Assembly (NCBI RefSeq): GCF_035582795.1
Contig: NC_134373.1
Coordinates: 30,970,501-31,034,500, forward strand
Direction: 5' to 3'
DNA from: Mycteria americana
Taxonomy: Eukaryota > Chordata > Aves > Ciconiiformes > Ciconiidae
Length of the DNA stretch: 64,000 nt
The translations under genes were made by a program, and so were the position numbers. How positions within the stretch are numbered: position 1 is the stretch's first letter; every line of letters begins with the position of its first letter. Of the stretch, positions 49,826 through 61,200 are shown one piece after another. The notes under the pieces were generated by a model. It did not search any database, was not told the origin of the DNA, and saw nothing but the letters and a program-made list of their open reading frames with translations.

Positions 49826-52800
49826 ATGTCGGTGAGCGACATGTTCATCGCGCTGCAGGGCGTCCTCACCGCCGACCAGGACATCCGCGAGGTGGGCGCG
49901 GGGCCGGGAGGGCCGGGGCCGGGGCCGGGGCCGGGCGCGGTGCCTCGCCTGACGGCGCCCTGTCTCCGCAGGAGATCCGGAAGGTGGTGCAGGCGCTGGA
50001 GCAGACGGCGCGGGAGATCCTGACGCTGCTGCAGGGCGTGCACCAGGGAGCCGGCTTCCAGGACAGTGAGTCCCGCGCGGCCGCCTGCAGCCGCGGTAGC
50101 GCCGCGCTCCGCCTTCCCCGGGGGAGCGGGGAGAAGCCGTTCGGGGGGAGGGGGAGGTTCCCCGGGGTACGCGGGTCCCGCTGCCGCGGGCGCCCCTTTC
50201 CAGGTTTCGGTCGCACGTGGGCGCTGCTGGGGCGTTCTCCTGCGTGGGCTTCTCGGAGGCTGCTGCGGGGGCGGGGGGGGTCGCTGGGGGGTTTCAAGCC
50301 AGATAAGTAGAAGAGCTGCCATTTATCCTCAGGAAACACCGTTCTGTGCCTTTCTGCTTTCCCCAGCTTGGCGTTTCGCTGTCTCAGTGCAGAAGAGCGT
50401 GTTCTTTTTGCAGTTGCTCATGTTGTGTGTTGTTGAATTGGCTCACGGGTTTCCCACTAAGTGACGTGCACGTAGATTTTTATATTCTGCTAATTCTAAC
50501 GTGACTTGTTGAGCCTTTGTACCTTTGTATCGGTATCTCCTTCCTCACCTCTTCACCCCACCCCCCAAAAAGCTGTGATGCTCTGGGGGGTGTTCAGGAT
50601 GGTGTGGGAAGGGGGGACTTCGGTTTGTATGAGCCTGACTATGTGTGTATGTGTGCGTACATAAAATCTGCTTAATGTTCCAAAATAGAAAGGGAATTTG
50701 CAAAGGCTGATAGAGCAGGAGCTGTCCTTGATCTATGTTTGAGTGACAGCTGGAATCGTTCTGCTATTTTTGAGGTTTGGGTCGTAGCTAGCCTGGTTCC
50801 TTGTTTTCAATCCAAATTTGTTTAAGATGTTTGACATAATGTTTCTGGGTCTACCCATTTCCTCCAGGGCATGAGAACAGTACTACAGACCTAGATGTTA
50901 AACGTGCTCTTTCTGCTCACCCATCCCCATTTTTAGACTTACTGGTGAAACTGCTGGAATAAACATTTTTTTTTCCCCTGAAATATGTGACTTAAAAGCT
51001 ATTTTTTCAATTCAGATAATATGTCCTGAGAAGGAGCAACCATTCTGACTTTCCTGGAAACTCTTGAGAGGAATTTGAGAAGGGGAGAAATCTGGCAGGC
51101 CACCCTCTGAAGGTGAATAGAAGAAGAAACCTTACCAGGTGCTGTTTTATTCACCTGCAGAGCTGCCTGGGTGTTACCAGCCTGATGACGTTCCCCAGCA
51201 CACTTGTGCTGGAGCTGGAGGCCCAGGATTTCTCTGGCCTCCTAGAGAATAGGTGTTTAGCAACGTGCGACACCTGAGGTTTGACTTCTGCTGGCAAGTG
51301 CAACTTCCACCTACTTAGGAAATTTGGCAGTGCTAAAAGTTAGAACTGCTACTTGGTTAATTTACACAAGCATGTGCTCATTTTTCTGAGCTGAGTAAAC
51401 GTGGATGTTGTGACAGTTGTTTTGCATGGGTATCAACTTCAGGGGTTGCTTTCCAGCATTTAATAATAGAGACCTGTGTCTGGCTCACTGTATTTTCACT
51501 TGATTTTTAATTCCGGGAGAGAGCTGGTCCTGGAACTTGCAGAGTTTGAGAAGAGAGTTGGAATAGTTAAAGTAAAAAAAAAAAAAAAATAAGGGGAGGG
51601 GGGAAGCTCAGCTTATAATTCTTGTAATACCAGAGATAATTAATACATGCTTAATAGGTTAGGAGTTAACTCATGATAATAGACCTGTCTGTCATCAATT
51701 ACAAGCATAATAAAGAGAGTCAATAAAGGTTTAGATTAATAAAGGTTTACAGCAGAATGATATAATGCCAATTAACAGGAAGATTGTTAGGGGGATAAAT
51801 AGCACTTGTCAGATGTCACATATTTAGACTACAGTTTTATTTGATAATGGTTGTAGTTCTGCAGTGTAGCACTCTTAAATGGCTGTTTGGCTTACTACAG
51901 CATCTCGTTTGTTGAGTCAGTACCACATTTTTACTAAGAAACCAGAATGATTCTTCCTGAGCAGATTAAAAAGGGATAAATGATGATTTTTCTGACTATG
52001 AAAGAGAGGATTATTCATTGCAAGAGAGTTCTGGCTAGACTTTGTAGCATCAAGATTTTTTAGCCTTGTATTTATTTATTCCAAGCTGTAAGAAAAACTA
52101 TTAACACTATTAATAAACTATACTGAACTATTAAAATATTAAATTATAAATACACCATATAAACTAATAACTAATTAATAAAAAAGCAAAAATACTATTA
52201 ATTACTACAAGTTTACAAGTGACAGTAGCTAATGATGCTTGGTGGCTGCAGCTGTGTTGCCGTGGATGGTTTAAGCTGGTGCTGCTGCCAAGAGAAGCTG
52301 TGTTGGTGGTTGTGCCCCCTCCCTTGTGCCAGCGTAAGTGGGAGATGGCTGATGTTCTCCCGCAGCCTGCTAGTTGATCCTTTGTAATTATTCTTGCATC
52401 AGCAATTGAGGTGGAGTGAGGAAAACTCAAGGAGACAACAGAGAGCCAGTGAGAACAGGGAAGGGGTTTGCACCATTTGAGCAATCCATCCTACTAAAGA
52501 GAAGGGTAAGGCGTGGCATGAGCTCTGTTAATAGAACTACAGCGGAGTTAGAAGTTTGATGGAGGGCAGTTTCCTGTACTAGTCAGTGGTATTTAAAACT
52601 TTATCTTGCACAATGCCTTTCCTCTGTTCTCCAGGGACTTAAAATACCTCTTGGCTAAACCTGTTTTCATTGAGTTTTTTTATCTAACCTCTTTTACTGT
52701 GGGGCAGCCACAGTAAAAGAGGTTAGATGAAAAAATCCCCACAGACAACAGCTCCTTCACGGTGCCAGCTTCTTTGTGGTCTCCCCCTGCACCGAGTGCA

Positions 52801-55800
52801 CAGAGAAGCACTTTCAGTTGTAGCCTTTATTCAGCTGTGGGGAAGGGAAGGAAAACCAGCAGAGCCTCAGGCCGGCAGCCTCTGGAACAGGGTTAGAGGA
52901 TCTCTCTTTCAGCTCCCTCTGCTCCCCGTCCAAAATGGAGTTTGGCAACTGCTCAGAAAGCTGTTCAGGGCAGCGTGTGCTGCAGCCTGCTGTTAGCTGA
53001 CATGAGTCTGAGTGACAGGCAGGGTCTTTGGAGGCTGAAAGTCCACTTAGTATGTCTTTGCTCATGAAACACGTTGTATCAAGTTGAGCAAAACATCAGT
53101 GGTGATATGCAAGGGTGCATGAGGAGTATTTGAAGTTGGGAGGTATGTGTGTATCATTGGGTGCTGTTGTCTGAAACTTTTACTGTAAAGATTGTTTATT
53201 TTTGTCACAGGTTCCTTTGGCAGAAGCCAAAACGCAAATTTATGCCTTGCTCTGTCCCCAACTGCTACGTGACAGCTTACACGACTGAGGCAGAGGCCAT
53301 AGTTTGAGGATGGTGTTCAAAGGGGAGCTGTCTGAGCTTCACACATTTCCTTCATTCTGGCTGCCACACGGAGCACTTTCACCTTCTGCTTCCTGAAGCT
53401 TTTATTTTTAAGTGTTCCTTTTTTTTTTTTTTTTTACATGGAATTGATGTTTTATTAATTGAAATAAGTTTTTAAACACACTTAAGTGATTCCTAGTAAG
53501 GCTTGTTTGATAAAAATCTCATCACAGCTTTCAGATTTAGCTTCTATGGATCTTGTTTAAATAATCCTAGCTTCTATACATCAAGATGCAGGAGAGCCTG
53601 TCAGGTTGATCTTCTGCCTTTCTTGGGTCATGACCAGGATTTCTGAGAAGGCTGCAGTTAAGAAGTACTCGTTTGATTAGTCCTGTCAGCCCTGGTACTG
53701 CGTCCTTCCTCCTGCAGTGCCACCCATAGCTCTGCCACTCCAGAGCGCCGCTGCGTGTGTGGGCTTGCAGCATGGGGCTTTAACCGTGCCACTGTTCTTG
53801 CCAGCTCTCTCTTGGCCCCCAGTATCTGTTGCCATAGTCTCAGCTCTTCTACATCTACACACCCTCGAATGAAATTGCCCCTCTGCTACCTCAGATGCGG
53901 TCTGTTTGCCCTTACACTACACCTTTTTCAGCCTTTCCCCATCTCCATTTACCACCTCTCCTTCAGCATTGCTTGTTTGTCACCCTGCTCAGCGCGTCAC
54001 CAGGCTCCTTTGCTCGTTGGTTCATTCCACAGACAAACACATCAACTCTGTTCCTCCGTTCCTGCCTCCGTCTGTTTGTATCCCCCACTGCCTCTTGGTC
54101 TGCAGGTTGTGTGACCTTTCTAGCGTTTTCTTCTGTCAGTGCCCATTACAGAATGGGTTCTTCATCCATGACATAAGTTCTATAGCAGCAGTTATTAGTT
54201 ATGATTAGCATTCATTCTTAAATAACGCTGGGGCATCTTGTCTTAAATTCAAAACTAAGGACTAGAGCAGATTAGACAGCCCAGAACTCAGGAGTATTTC
54301 TCCTCTACCTGTGTGACTCATGGTGTGACAATGAATATTTCTTAGATTGGTTTGAATGTCAGTAGACTATCTTGGACAATAAAGGAGCATAACTAGAGCT
54401 GTCTACACTAGAAAACTCTCTGTTTACAAAACCCTGTTCTCTGTCAAATACTGAATGTTGCGCTGTTTCTTTTTCAGTACCAAAGAAATGTCAGAAGGCT
54501 CGTGAACACTTTGGTACAGTGAGAACACAGCTGGAATCTCTGAAGACCAAGTTTCCCGCTGATCAGTATTACAGGTGTGGAGGATCACACGCAGCCAGAC
54601 ATGGATATGGGAACTCCCTGGGCATATTTGGCATCATTACTTTGGAAGAATGATTTAAAGGTTTATGGGCCCAATGCTTCTTTCTGTTTGAAAAGTAAAT
54701 CATGGTAGAGAAGCGTGAGGTTTTTATCAGCATAGATAAAAAATGCTTTTGCTCAAACACTCTATTTGAACTTTTAACTAAAAATATCCGGTATTTAATT
54801 CTTTTTCTAGAAACTTTTTAAAAAAAGAAGCAGGGAAGTTTAAGAAATTGATGTTCTATTGGAGCTGCCCTTGTTCTGGGAGCAGAACATTTGGTGCTCC
54901 GTTAATTTCAGTTAAGCCAGGTTTGGGGCATTTCTGAAAACAGAGCTCTAAATCTGTCGTGAAATGGCTGTTTGATACTGCAGGTACTAAATGAAGTTGT
55001 CACCTTTTGCTGCCAGAAGGGGACAGTGTCTAGCAAGAACACTTCAAAGAACATGAATCTTGTTAGCTCAGATCTCCTGAGGGAAGATGGGAGGGAAAGC
55101 CCTGGTTGTCTTGTGTGCACGACAACCTGAAAAACTCCGTGAACTGAGTAGGTGTGTGTGAGGTGCGAGCAAATGCTAGCGTCCGGCATAGTATCCTGGG
55201 GGTGAAGTTCTCCAAGGAGATGACTTTAAGCTGGTGTCATTTTGATAAGCCAAAAATATTGCCAAGTGCTATGTGTAAAGGTGGAAAACATAATGTATAC
55301 ATAATGTATGCTTGTTGCCTAACTCTCCATGTTACTTATTTATACATTGACTTGGTGTTTTCTTCAACAGATTTCATGAGCACTGGAGGTTTGTGCTTCA
55401 GCGGTTGGTGTTTCTGGCAGCGTTTGTAGTCTACTTGGAGTCAGAAACGTTAGTGACCCGAGAAGCTGTTGCAGAAATACTTGGGAGTAAGTTAATGTTG
55501 TAACTGAAGAGAAAAAGCTGGTGACGTTTTTAGATGTTGTAACTTTCAGAGGTACAGGGAAATGGCAGAACTTCATTTCTTCCCAAGAAATAGGTTCCAA
55601 AGTTTATCTGGTATTTGATTTCGTTATATAAACAACAAATTCTTTCAGAAGGTAGAAATCGGCAAACCTAATGTGAACAAAAGTATTTATTCATTAATAA
55701 GTTCTTCATCAATGAAGATTATTCATTCAAATTGCGTAATTTGAATTCAAAAGAATAATACAAAGAATAATACAAAAGAATAATAGAATAATACAAAAGA

Positions 55801-56931
55801 ATAATACAAAAGAAAAATACAAAGGTGAGAGCTTATTCTTCTCCCTTCTTGCTTTTGGTGTTTAAAAAGTGTGGAAAACAGATTAAATTCTTATGCTGTA
55901 AGAGAACTGTGTCCTTGCAGAGCAAAGGATTTAAAAAAAAAAAAAAAAAGAAAATATTTTTCTAAGAAAGGACTACAGACCCCTCTCCTGTATGTTGATG
56001 TAAATTCAGTTATTCTGTTGGATCAGCTATAACCTTTTGCGTGTCCACTTGAGGATGTACGAGATGCTAAATCAAAACGCTGAGAAGAGGCAGTAATTGA
56101 ATCACATACAGGAAAAGGCTGACTTTTATTTTGTAATAATATTTCATAAATTTGGTATTTCAGATTAGCTCCAGTAAACAAATGCAATTTCAACTCACTG
56201 GTTTTGCTTACATTCACTACCACCTGATTACCGCTCTGTTTTTCATCTTAGTTGAAGCTGATCGAGAGCGGGGCTTTCACCTGGACATTGAAGACTATCT
56301 TTCTGGTGTATTAACTCTCGCCAGTGAGCTGGTAAGGAAGATATCGATGCATATATTTGGCTTGAAACTGACCTAAAAAAAAAAAAGTAAAGTAATGTGT
56401 TTTCTAACTTTCCCAAGTTGTTCCTGGAAGTTATGATACACACCACCTTGATCTGAACTTCTAGCAAACTGCCTCTCTATGCCAGTGTTGTTCCTCACTG
56501 ATATTTTAAGATTTAAACTAGTCACTTGACTGAAAATCCAGGATTATGGTCAACAAAAAAAGGTAGATCTAAGTATAAATAATCTGACTGCCTGGAACAA
56601 AACTGCTTCATTTGGTAAAGTAACTGATGGGGATAGTGACGTGATTTGGGTGGGTTCCTCTGCTGATGTTGTCCTGCGTGTCTTCCTCTTGTAGGCCAGA
56701 CTGGCAGTGAACAGCGTCACAGCTGGTGACTATTCTCGCCCTCTCCGCATCTCAACTTTTATCAACGAGCTGGATTCTGGCTTCCGTCTCCTCAACCTGA
56801 AGAATGACTCCTTGAGGAAACGTTACGATGGCCTGAAATACGATGTCAAGAAAATTGAGGAAGTGGTTTACGACTTGTCGATCAGAGGACTCAATAAGGA
56901 GGCAACAGTTGGTGCGGGTGGAGAGAAATGA
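49826..56931 (+). CDS. TSN: TSN, translin (6 coding exons, 229 aa)
   Basis: Translin is an octamer-forming single-stranded DNA/RNA-binding protein. With TRAX it forms the C3PO endoribonuclease, which removes siRNA passenger strands and processes tRNA; the catalytic residues are in TRAX. Coding exons: 49,826-49,891; 49,972-50,065; 54,478-54,574; 55,371-55,486; 56,252-56,331; 56,695-56,931. All introns are GT-AG and the exons sum to 690 nt, giving 229 aa (human 228). The start MSVSDMFIALQGV matches the family N-terminus, and the ATG has A at -3. The nucleic-acid-binding basic motif RFHEHWR is at residues 86-92, VTAGD (the proposed GTP-binding motif) at 159-163, and the leucine-rich C-terminal helix FINELDSGFRLLNLKNDSL at about 182-200. 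Sequence agrees with other translins throughout except the variable tail, here ending GAGGEK. No broken exon or unusual residue is seen. It shares a promoter with NIFK. Confidence 0.98.
49892..49971 (+). other. TSN: TSN intron 1: 80-nt G-rich mini-intron with GGGGCC repeats
   Basis: The intron starts GTGGGC and ends CTCCGCAG and is only 80 nt long. Its first half contains at least eight runs of three or more G, including three perfect tandem GGGGCC units at 49,915-49,932. The sense strand could form G-quadruplexes. The short length and high G content fit intron-definition splicing; an effect on splicing is speculation. Confidence 0.85.
52675..52735 (+). repeat. Near-perfect 28-bp inverted repeat (hairpin)
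   Basis: The left arm at 52,675-52,702 pairs with the right arm at 52,708-52,735 around a 5-nt loop GGCAG (52,703-52,707). The inner 21 bp (52,682-52,702 with 52,708-52,728) are perfect Watson-Crick pairs. One T-G pair follows, then six T-A pairs. In the TSN sense transcript this would be a 28-bp stem with one wobble. It was checked base by base. It resembles the product of a short inverted duplication (template switching); a small-RNA precursor is a weaker alternative. Confidence 0.9.
53419..53435. repeat. T17 homopolymer in TSN intron 2
   Basis: A run of 17 T on the plus strand, about 1 kb upstream of the exon 3 acceptor. It is too distant to act as that acceptor's pyrimidine tract. Simple repeat. 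Confidence 0.75.
55748..55823. repeat. A/T-rich tandem repeat in TSN intron 4
   Basis: Five to six imperfect copies of a unit close to 'caaaagaataata' (about 10-14 nt, with deletions of an A or a short block) lie in the 765-nt fourth TSN intron (55,487-56,251). A second low-complexity A-run follows at about 55,932. Confidence 0.8.
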
Positions 56932-58280
56932 AGGATGCTCATTTTAACAGCATCATTGATTACCTCAGATGGTTGCCAATTTAGGAAGCATGCTAGCGAA
57001 GCCTTCCTACAGTAGTTTAGAAGAACTGCAGCTGAAAGCTGCTCTCTATTTTCTTACAAAAGGTGTAGTACGGGTGTTAGATCTCAAAATGTTTTGTAAA
57101 ATCACATCTAGATTAGGGCAGGAGGCGCTCTGTTGCCAGTGGAATTCCTCTGTCAAAACACGCGGTGCCGTTCTGTGCACAGCAGCAATAGTAGTCAGTA
57201 ACTCCAGTGAGCTGAAATTCTCATTAGTTCTGTAGTGTTGCTTCACTGCTCTGGCAGTGATGTGCTTCAGCTGTCTGCTCACACACCTCTAAAGACGTGT
57301 GCGCACCATGCAGCTCAGTGCGGATACATGTGATGTTTTAAAAAACACAGTGTGTAAATATCTACATTTTTTTAAGACACTGATTTTTTTTTTTTGCCTT
57401 TTTCTTTCTTAAATTTTCACCTGTGTCAGTAAGTTGAACAGATTTGCCTAACTGTTTATTAACCAGATCTTTTAAAATGGCTTCTGGTAATGTATCCCCC
57501 TTAATGGAGAAATTAGTGAAAATATTCCTGAGAATTTCTCCATTGGAACTGGTGTGTTGCACCTGGGCACATCTCTCTCTTTCTCTCTTTTGTTTTTCCC
57601 TTTTTTCCAAGATTTCTGTTACCAGGGAGAGCAAGGTCTTCTCAAACATCTGCTTTCACTGGCTGGTATTTGTTTTACTGACATGAGTAAATGTTGAGTT
57701 TTAATATGATAATTTGCCTTGAGAACTTGGCGTAACCAACCTTTTTTTTTTAACTACCAAGGTTTCCAAATAGAGAAGCGTTAACTGATAAACTGCAGGT
57801 AGCATCCGAGTTTTAACAACCTATATAGGCCACAACTGTACCCGTGTCCTGGGATTAAAAAGAACCCACCAAAACTATAGTTCGTGTAGCAAAATGTTTG
57901 TATCTTCAGAAATGGGGAAATTACTAGTTTCAGATACTTTGCATGTAAGATGTCTACAAACACCAACAGCCTCTTTTATTTGTGTAAATGGACAGACTCC
58001 TACCTCCCAGGGTGTTTGTTCTCTTGTCCAAAGTGACTTTGAGTTTTGCCATTCTTCTCCTACTTCTGGTGGTGCAGTAAGGTGAAAGAGAAAAACAAAC
58101 TTACTTAGGAGGAGGAATATTTCCAGAGGGTAAACATGAACAGTCAAGTTTATGTGGGGTTTGTTAGTGTTTTGTTTTGTTAGCAAAGATTTCCCACTGT
58201 TTCAGTTAAGTTTTTGTTTTGTTTATTGGAAGAAAAGAGTTTCTTGGTTATTTTGGCCAATAAAAGCTGTTCTTTGATTT
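56932..58280 (+). other. TSN: TSN 3'UTR
   Basis: The sequence after the TSN stop has no further coding exon and reaches a canonical poly(A) signal about 1.33 kb downstream. Cleavage is inferred at about 58,275-58,290. Short ORFs within it are unremarkable. T-runs at about 57,386-57,395 and 57,742-57,750 are simple sequence. Confidence 0.7.
58259..58264 (+). terminator. TSN: TSN poly(A) signal (AATAAA)
   Basis: Canonical AATAAA on the plus strand, followed within 15-50 nt by a T/G-rich downstream element (ctgttctttgattttgg and onward). It is the best-supported 3' end for TSN. Earlier variant signals may also be used. Confidence 0.75.
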
Positions 58281-58299
58281 TGGCCATTTGGTAACTCTG

Positions 58300-61200
58300 C
58301 CTCTTGTCTGATTATCTGTTGTTACTGGCTTCCCTTCCTGGGGGCCTACTCTGAAATATAATTTCAGTTCAGCCTTCAGCTGTACTTGGACAATAACAGA
58401 ATTCCTTACTTTGGCCGTACGCTGTTCAATGGCGCATTCTTACGTGCTGGTGAGTGGAGCCTAAGTCAAGCTGCAAACGGATTTCATAGGCTTTTTTTTT
58501 TTTTTTTTAACTTTTAATTTTGACCTGTTTCACCAAGTAAAACAGGAGAGGTACGGAGGAGTTTATCATTACCAAATCCAATATGTAGCAAGGTTCATCT
58601 TCAGAGCATCCCATAACCTTTAATGTTTGTCCTCATCCTTTGTATCTTATGTCACATAATGCAGGGAGATGGTAATACCCTTTCACAGCTGAAGAAAATG
58701 AGAGTGTAACTTCCTGAGCCCCGTGGCAGTGAGACCAGCTTTCAAAGTAGTTCTTTGTTCTTGCCCTGTGCCACTGTTTGCTTCTTTCTCACTTTAACCC
58801 TGTGGAGGTGGGAGGAAGGAAGAAGCTTAAGCCAGTTCTACTGCCAAAACCAGAGACTTGTGAAACAACACCCTAGGGCTCCGAGACACAGCCATGCAGA
58901 CCAAGGTCACACAGGAAACATGTGGGAGCAGGGGAATTAGAGACAGGTTTCCTGAGCGTCAGTCTGATGTCTCTCAGGTTGGAGGACTCCTGGCATGTGG
59001 GGCTGGGATGTGAGGCCACGTGGCAGGGCAGGTTTCTGGTTGCAGGGCAGGTGTTTGTTAAGGCTTTGCGCTGGCTTGTGTCCCAGGTGCTCTGGTTGTA
59101 TTTGGTCATGCAAAAGGTCTGCTTCCTGACGTGGGATCCCATGTGCCTAACGCAACTTTTCAGTAGATCCTAGATCTGCGAGCTCTTACATGCTTTCCAA
59201 GAGCTGGTGGAGATACAACAGCGCTGCGCCACAGGTGCAGAGGTGCAGATATTGCGGGAGGGACAACTGGAAAAGCAAGTCTCTTACTTAGGGTTTACAA
59301 AGTCTGCAAGGTGTGGGATCCTTCTGTCTAAGCCTCTGTGAAGGGCAAGTGCTTGAGAAAGAGGCACTGCAGTGTTGTGTTCCTGGAGGGTTTTTAGCAA
59401 ACACCTCATTCTTTCCCATTCCTAGGTGTTGGGAGAGCCTAGCATCTTCCTCTGGAAAAGCATCCTTTGCAAGAGCCAGGCTGCGTAGTGCATTCCCAAG
59501 CCAGGCCTGGGGAAGAGAAAAGAAAACCGCAAGCTTTCTCCCTAGGCTGCAGCAGGGAAAGGCAGGAACGTGCTTTTTGTGGCTTCCTCTGCACAGAGGT
59601 AGCCTGTAGGACCTTGTGGCCTTGATTGTGAATCTGCACATTACTCTGGTCCTAAATTATAAGTTGTGTTTCTGTCCCAGAGCTGGGAGCAGAGGGAAGA
59701 AGGGAAGACCCAGAAGGACTGGAGTAGGGGGGTCTCTCTTCTCCGACCCTTCCCTTTCCTGGGGGTAATGGGAGCAGGTTAGCCAGTGGGAAATGGCAGT
59801 GAGAGACAGAGCTCTGAGGACTGCAGAAGCCTGATGGCTCATGATGAATCGGATGCACTTGAACCCTGAACAAATAATTCCTGTTGGTACTGAATGGACT
59901 GCGCAGCATGCGCTGGCAGCTGGGAAGGGAGTGAGTCAGCGCAGGAGCGCTGGAGAGTCTGACTCAACAGCCAGCACAGCTATTCTCTGAGCCACTTCAG
60001 CCTGAAGTGTGTTCCAGGGAGCGCTCTCTTGGATCATCTTTGTATTCACTCACTGGTTTGGGGTTTTTTTCCCCCATCTTGACATCATTTCTGTGGGTTT
60101 TCTTTATTTCAGTAAAAAGGGTACTTAAATAGTTGATTAACTAACTGCTCTTTATTTATAGCACTGCCTGTTCAACCCCTGCAAATCAATGAAAGTGCTG
60201 ACCTGAAACCATTTGGGAAATAGGGGTGACCAGAGCTCCATGGCACAGGATGCAGAGTAGACCTTGGGGCTGGCTGTTGAACTGCGCTCTGTCTGCTGGA
60301 ATTGATTAACTGCAGCCCGAGACCAGCAACCTCTTTAAACTGGCACTTGTTAAAGGACACATTATCACCTCCAGACTGCCCTTTTCTAGTGCCAGCACAC
60401 GTCTTCGTGCAGTGAACTGGATCAAAGAACTGATCTAGCTGAAACAATCTTTATTTTTCAGCGGTGTTTGCTCCCAATCCCGTTCACTGCACACGCTGTG
60501 CCAGTGTGTGGAGGGAGGCTTCTTCTCCCTGTGGTGCCAGCTTTAGGTGTTCACTGAGCTGTAACACTGTGGTAAATTGTCTGATTTTCTTGCAGTAATT
60601 TAACTGCTTCTAGTTCTGTTAGGATTGCCAAGGATTTTCTCCTTGGGTAAATAATTTGCCTTCATTTTACTGCAGAGTGATGACTTCTGTGCTGTAGAGC
60701 CTTATAGCATTTTTCAGCTGGTAAGGTCATTATATGCCAAGGCAATTAACGAGAGCAGAAAGTGGATATGGATGACTCCTGGGGTCTGTGTGTGGATATT
60801 GACCTGTTACTCATCAGCAGTCCATCTTCCCTCGTTAAAGTACTGTCTGTTGCTGGATTCTGTGGTGCAACTGTACGGAAGCGTGAGTAGGGGCTGTTCA
60901 GAGAGCCTCCTGCCTGCTGCATTTGTGGAGTGTCATTAAGCAAGTGTTTGATTTTGAAAGGAATAGTCCTTTACAGTATATATCTCCTGTATGCGTGTTG
61001 TGGGTCAGGCATGAATTACTTGAAGATGGGTGTCTCCTTGCAGGCTTCTCTGCCTCTCTGTTTATTGTCACTTCAAACTGCAGCACTTCTGGCTTGCACT
61101 GGTTAGCTATCACTGGAGGATTGCCCTGCCCAAGGGGAAAATAGCTGTCCTAAAACAAGTCCTTTCTTGAAAGAAGGGGGAATACACTCTTTGTCTGGAT

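Larger units (their letters stand above)
48880..50300. promoter_or_regulatory. CpG island spanning the NIFK and TSN first exons
   Basis: G+C and CpG density are high from within NIFK exon 2 and intron 1, across both start codons, to the first part of TSN intron 2. This is a typical housekeeping bidirectional island. Several long plus- and minus-strand ORFs appear in it only because stop codons are rare in G+C-rich DNA. Confidence 0.85.
50066..54477 (+). other. TSN: TSN intron 2
   Basis: This 4.4-kb intron runs from GTGAGT at 50,066 to TTTTTCAG at 54,477. It contains an A16 run near 51,573, an A/T-rich stretch at about 52,090-52,195 made of short TTAATA-like units, a near-perfect hairpin at 52,675-52,735 and a T17 run at 53,419-53,435. 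No CR1 copy or additional exon is recognised. Overlapping plus-strand ORFs at 53,755-54,208 look like chance open frames. Confidence 0.8.

Noticed and set aside
49211-50023. 270-codon plus-strand ORF overlapping the TSN start
   Set aside because: Runs through the promoter and TSN exon 1 in a different frame from translin; no domain.
53755-54208. Three overlapping plus-strand ORFs in TSN intron 2
   Set aside because: Overlapping frames in pyrimidine-rich intron sequence directly before exon 3; no homology, and translin exons join perfectly without them.
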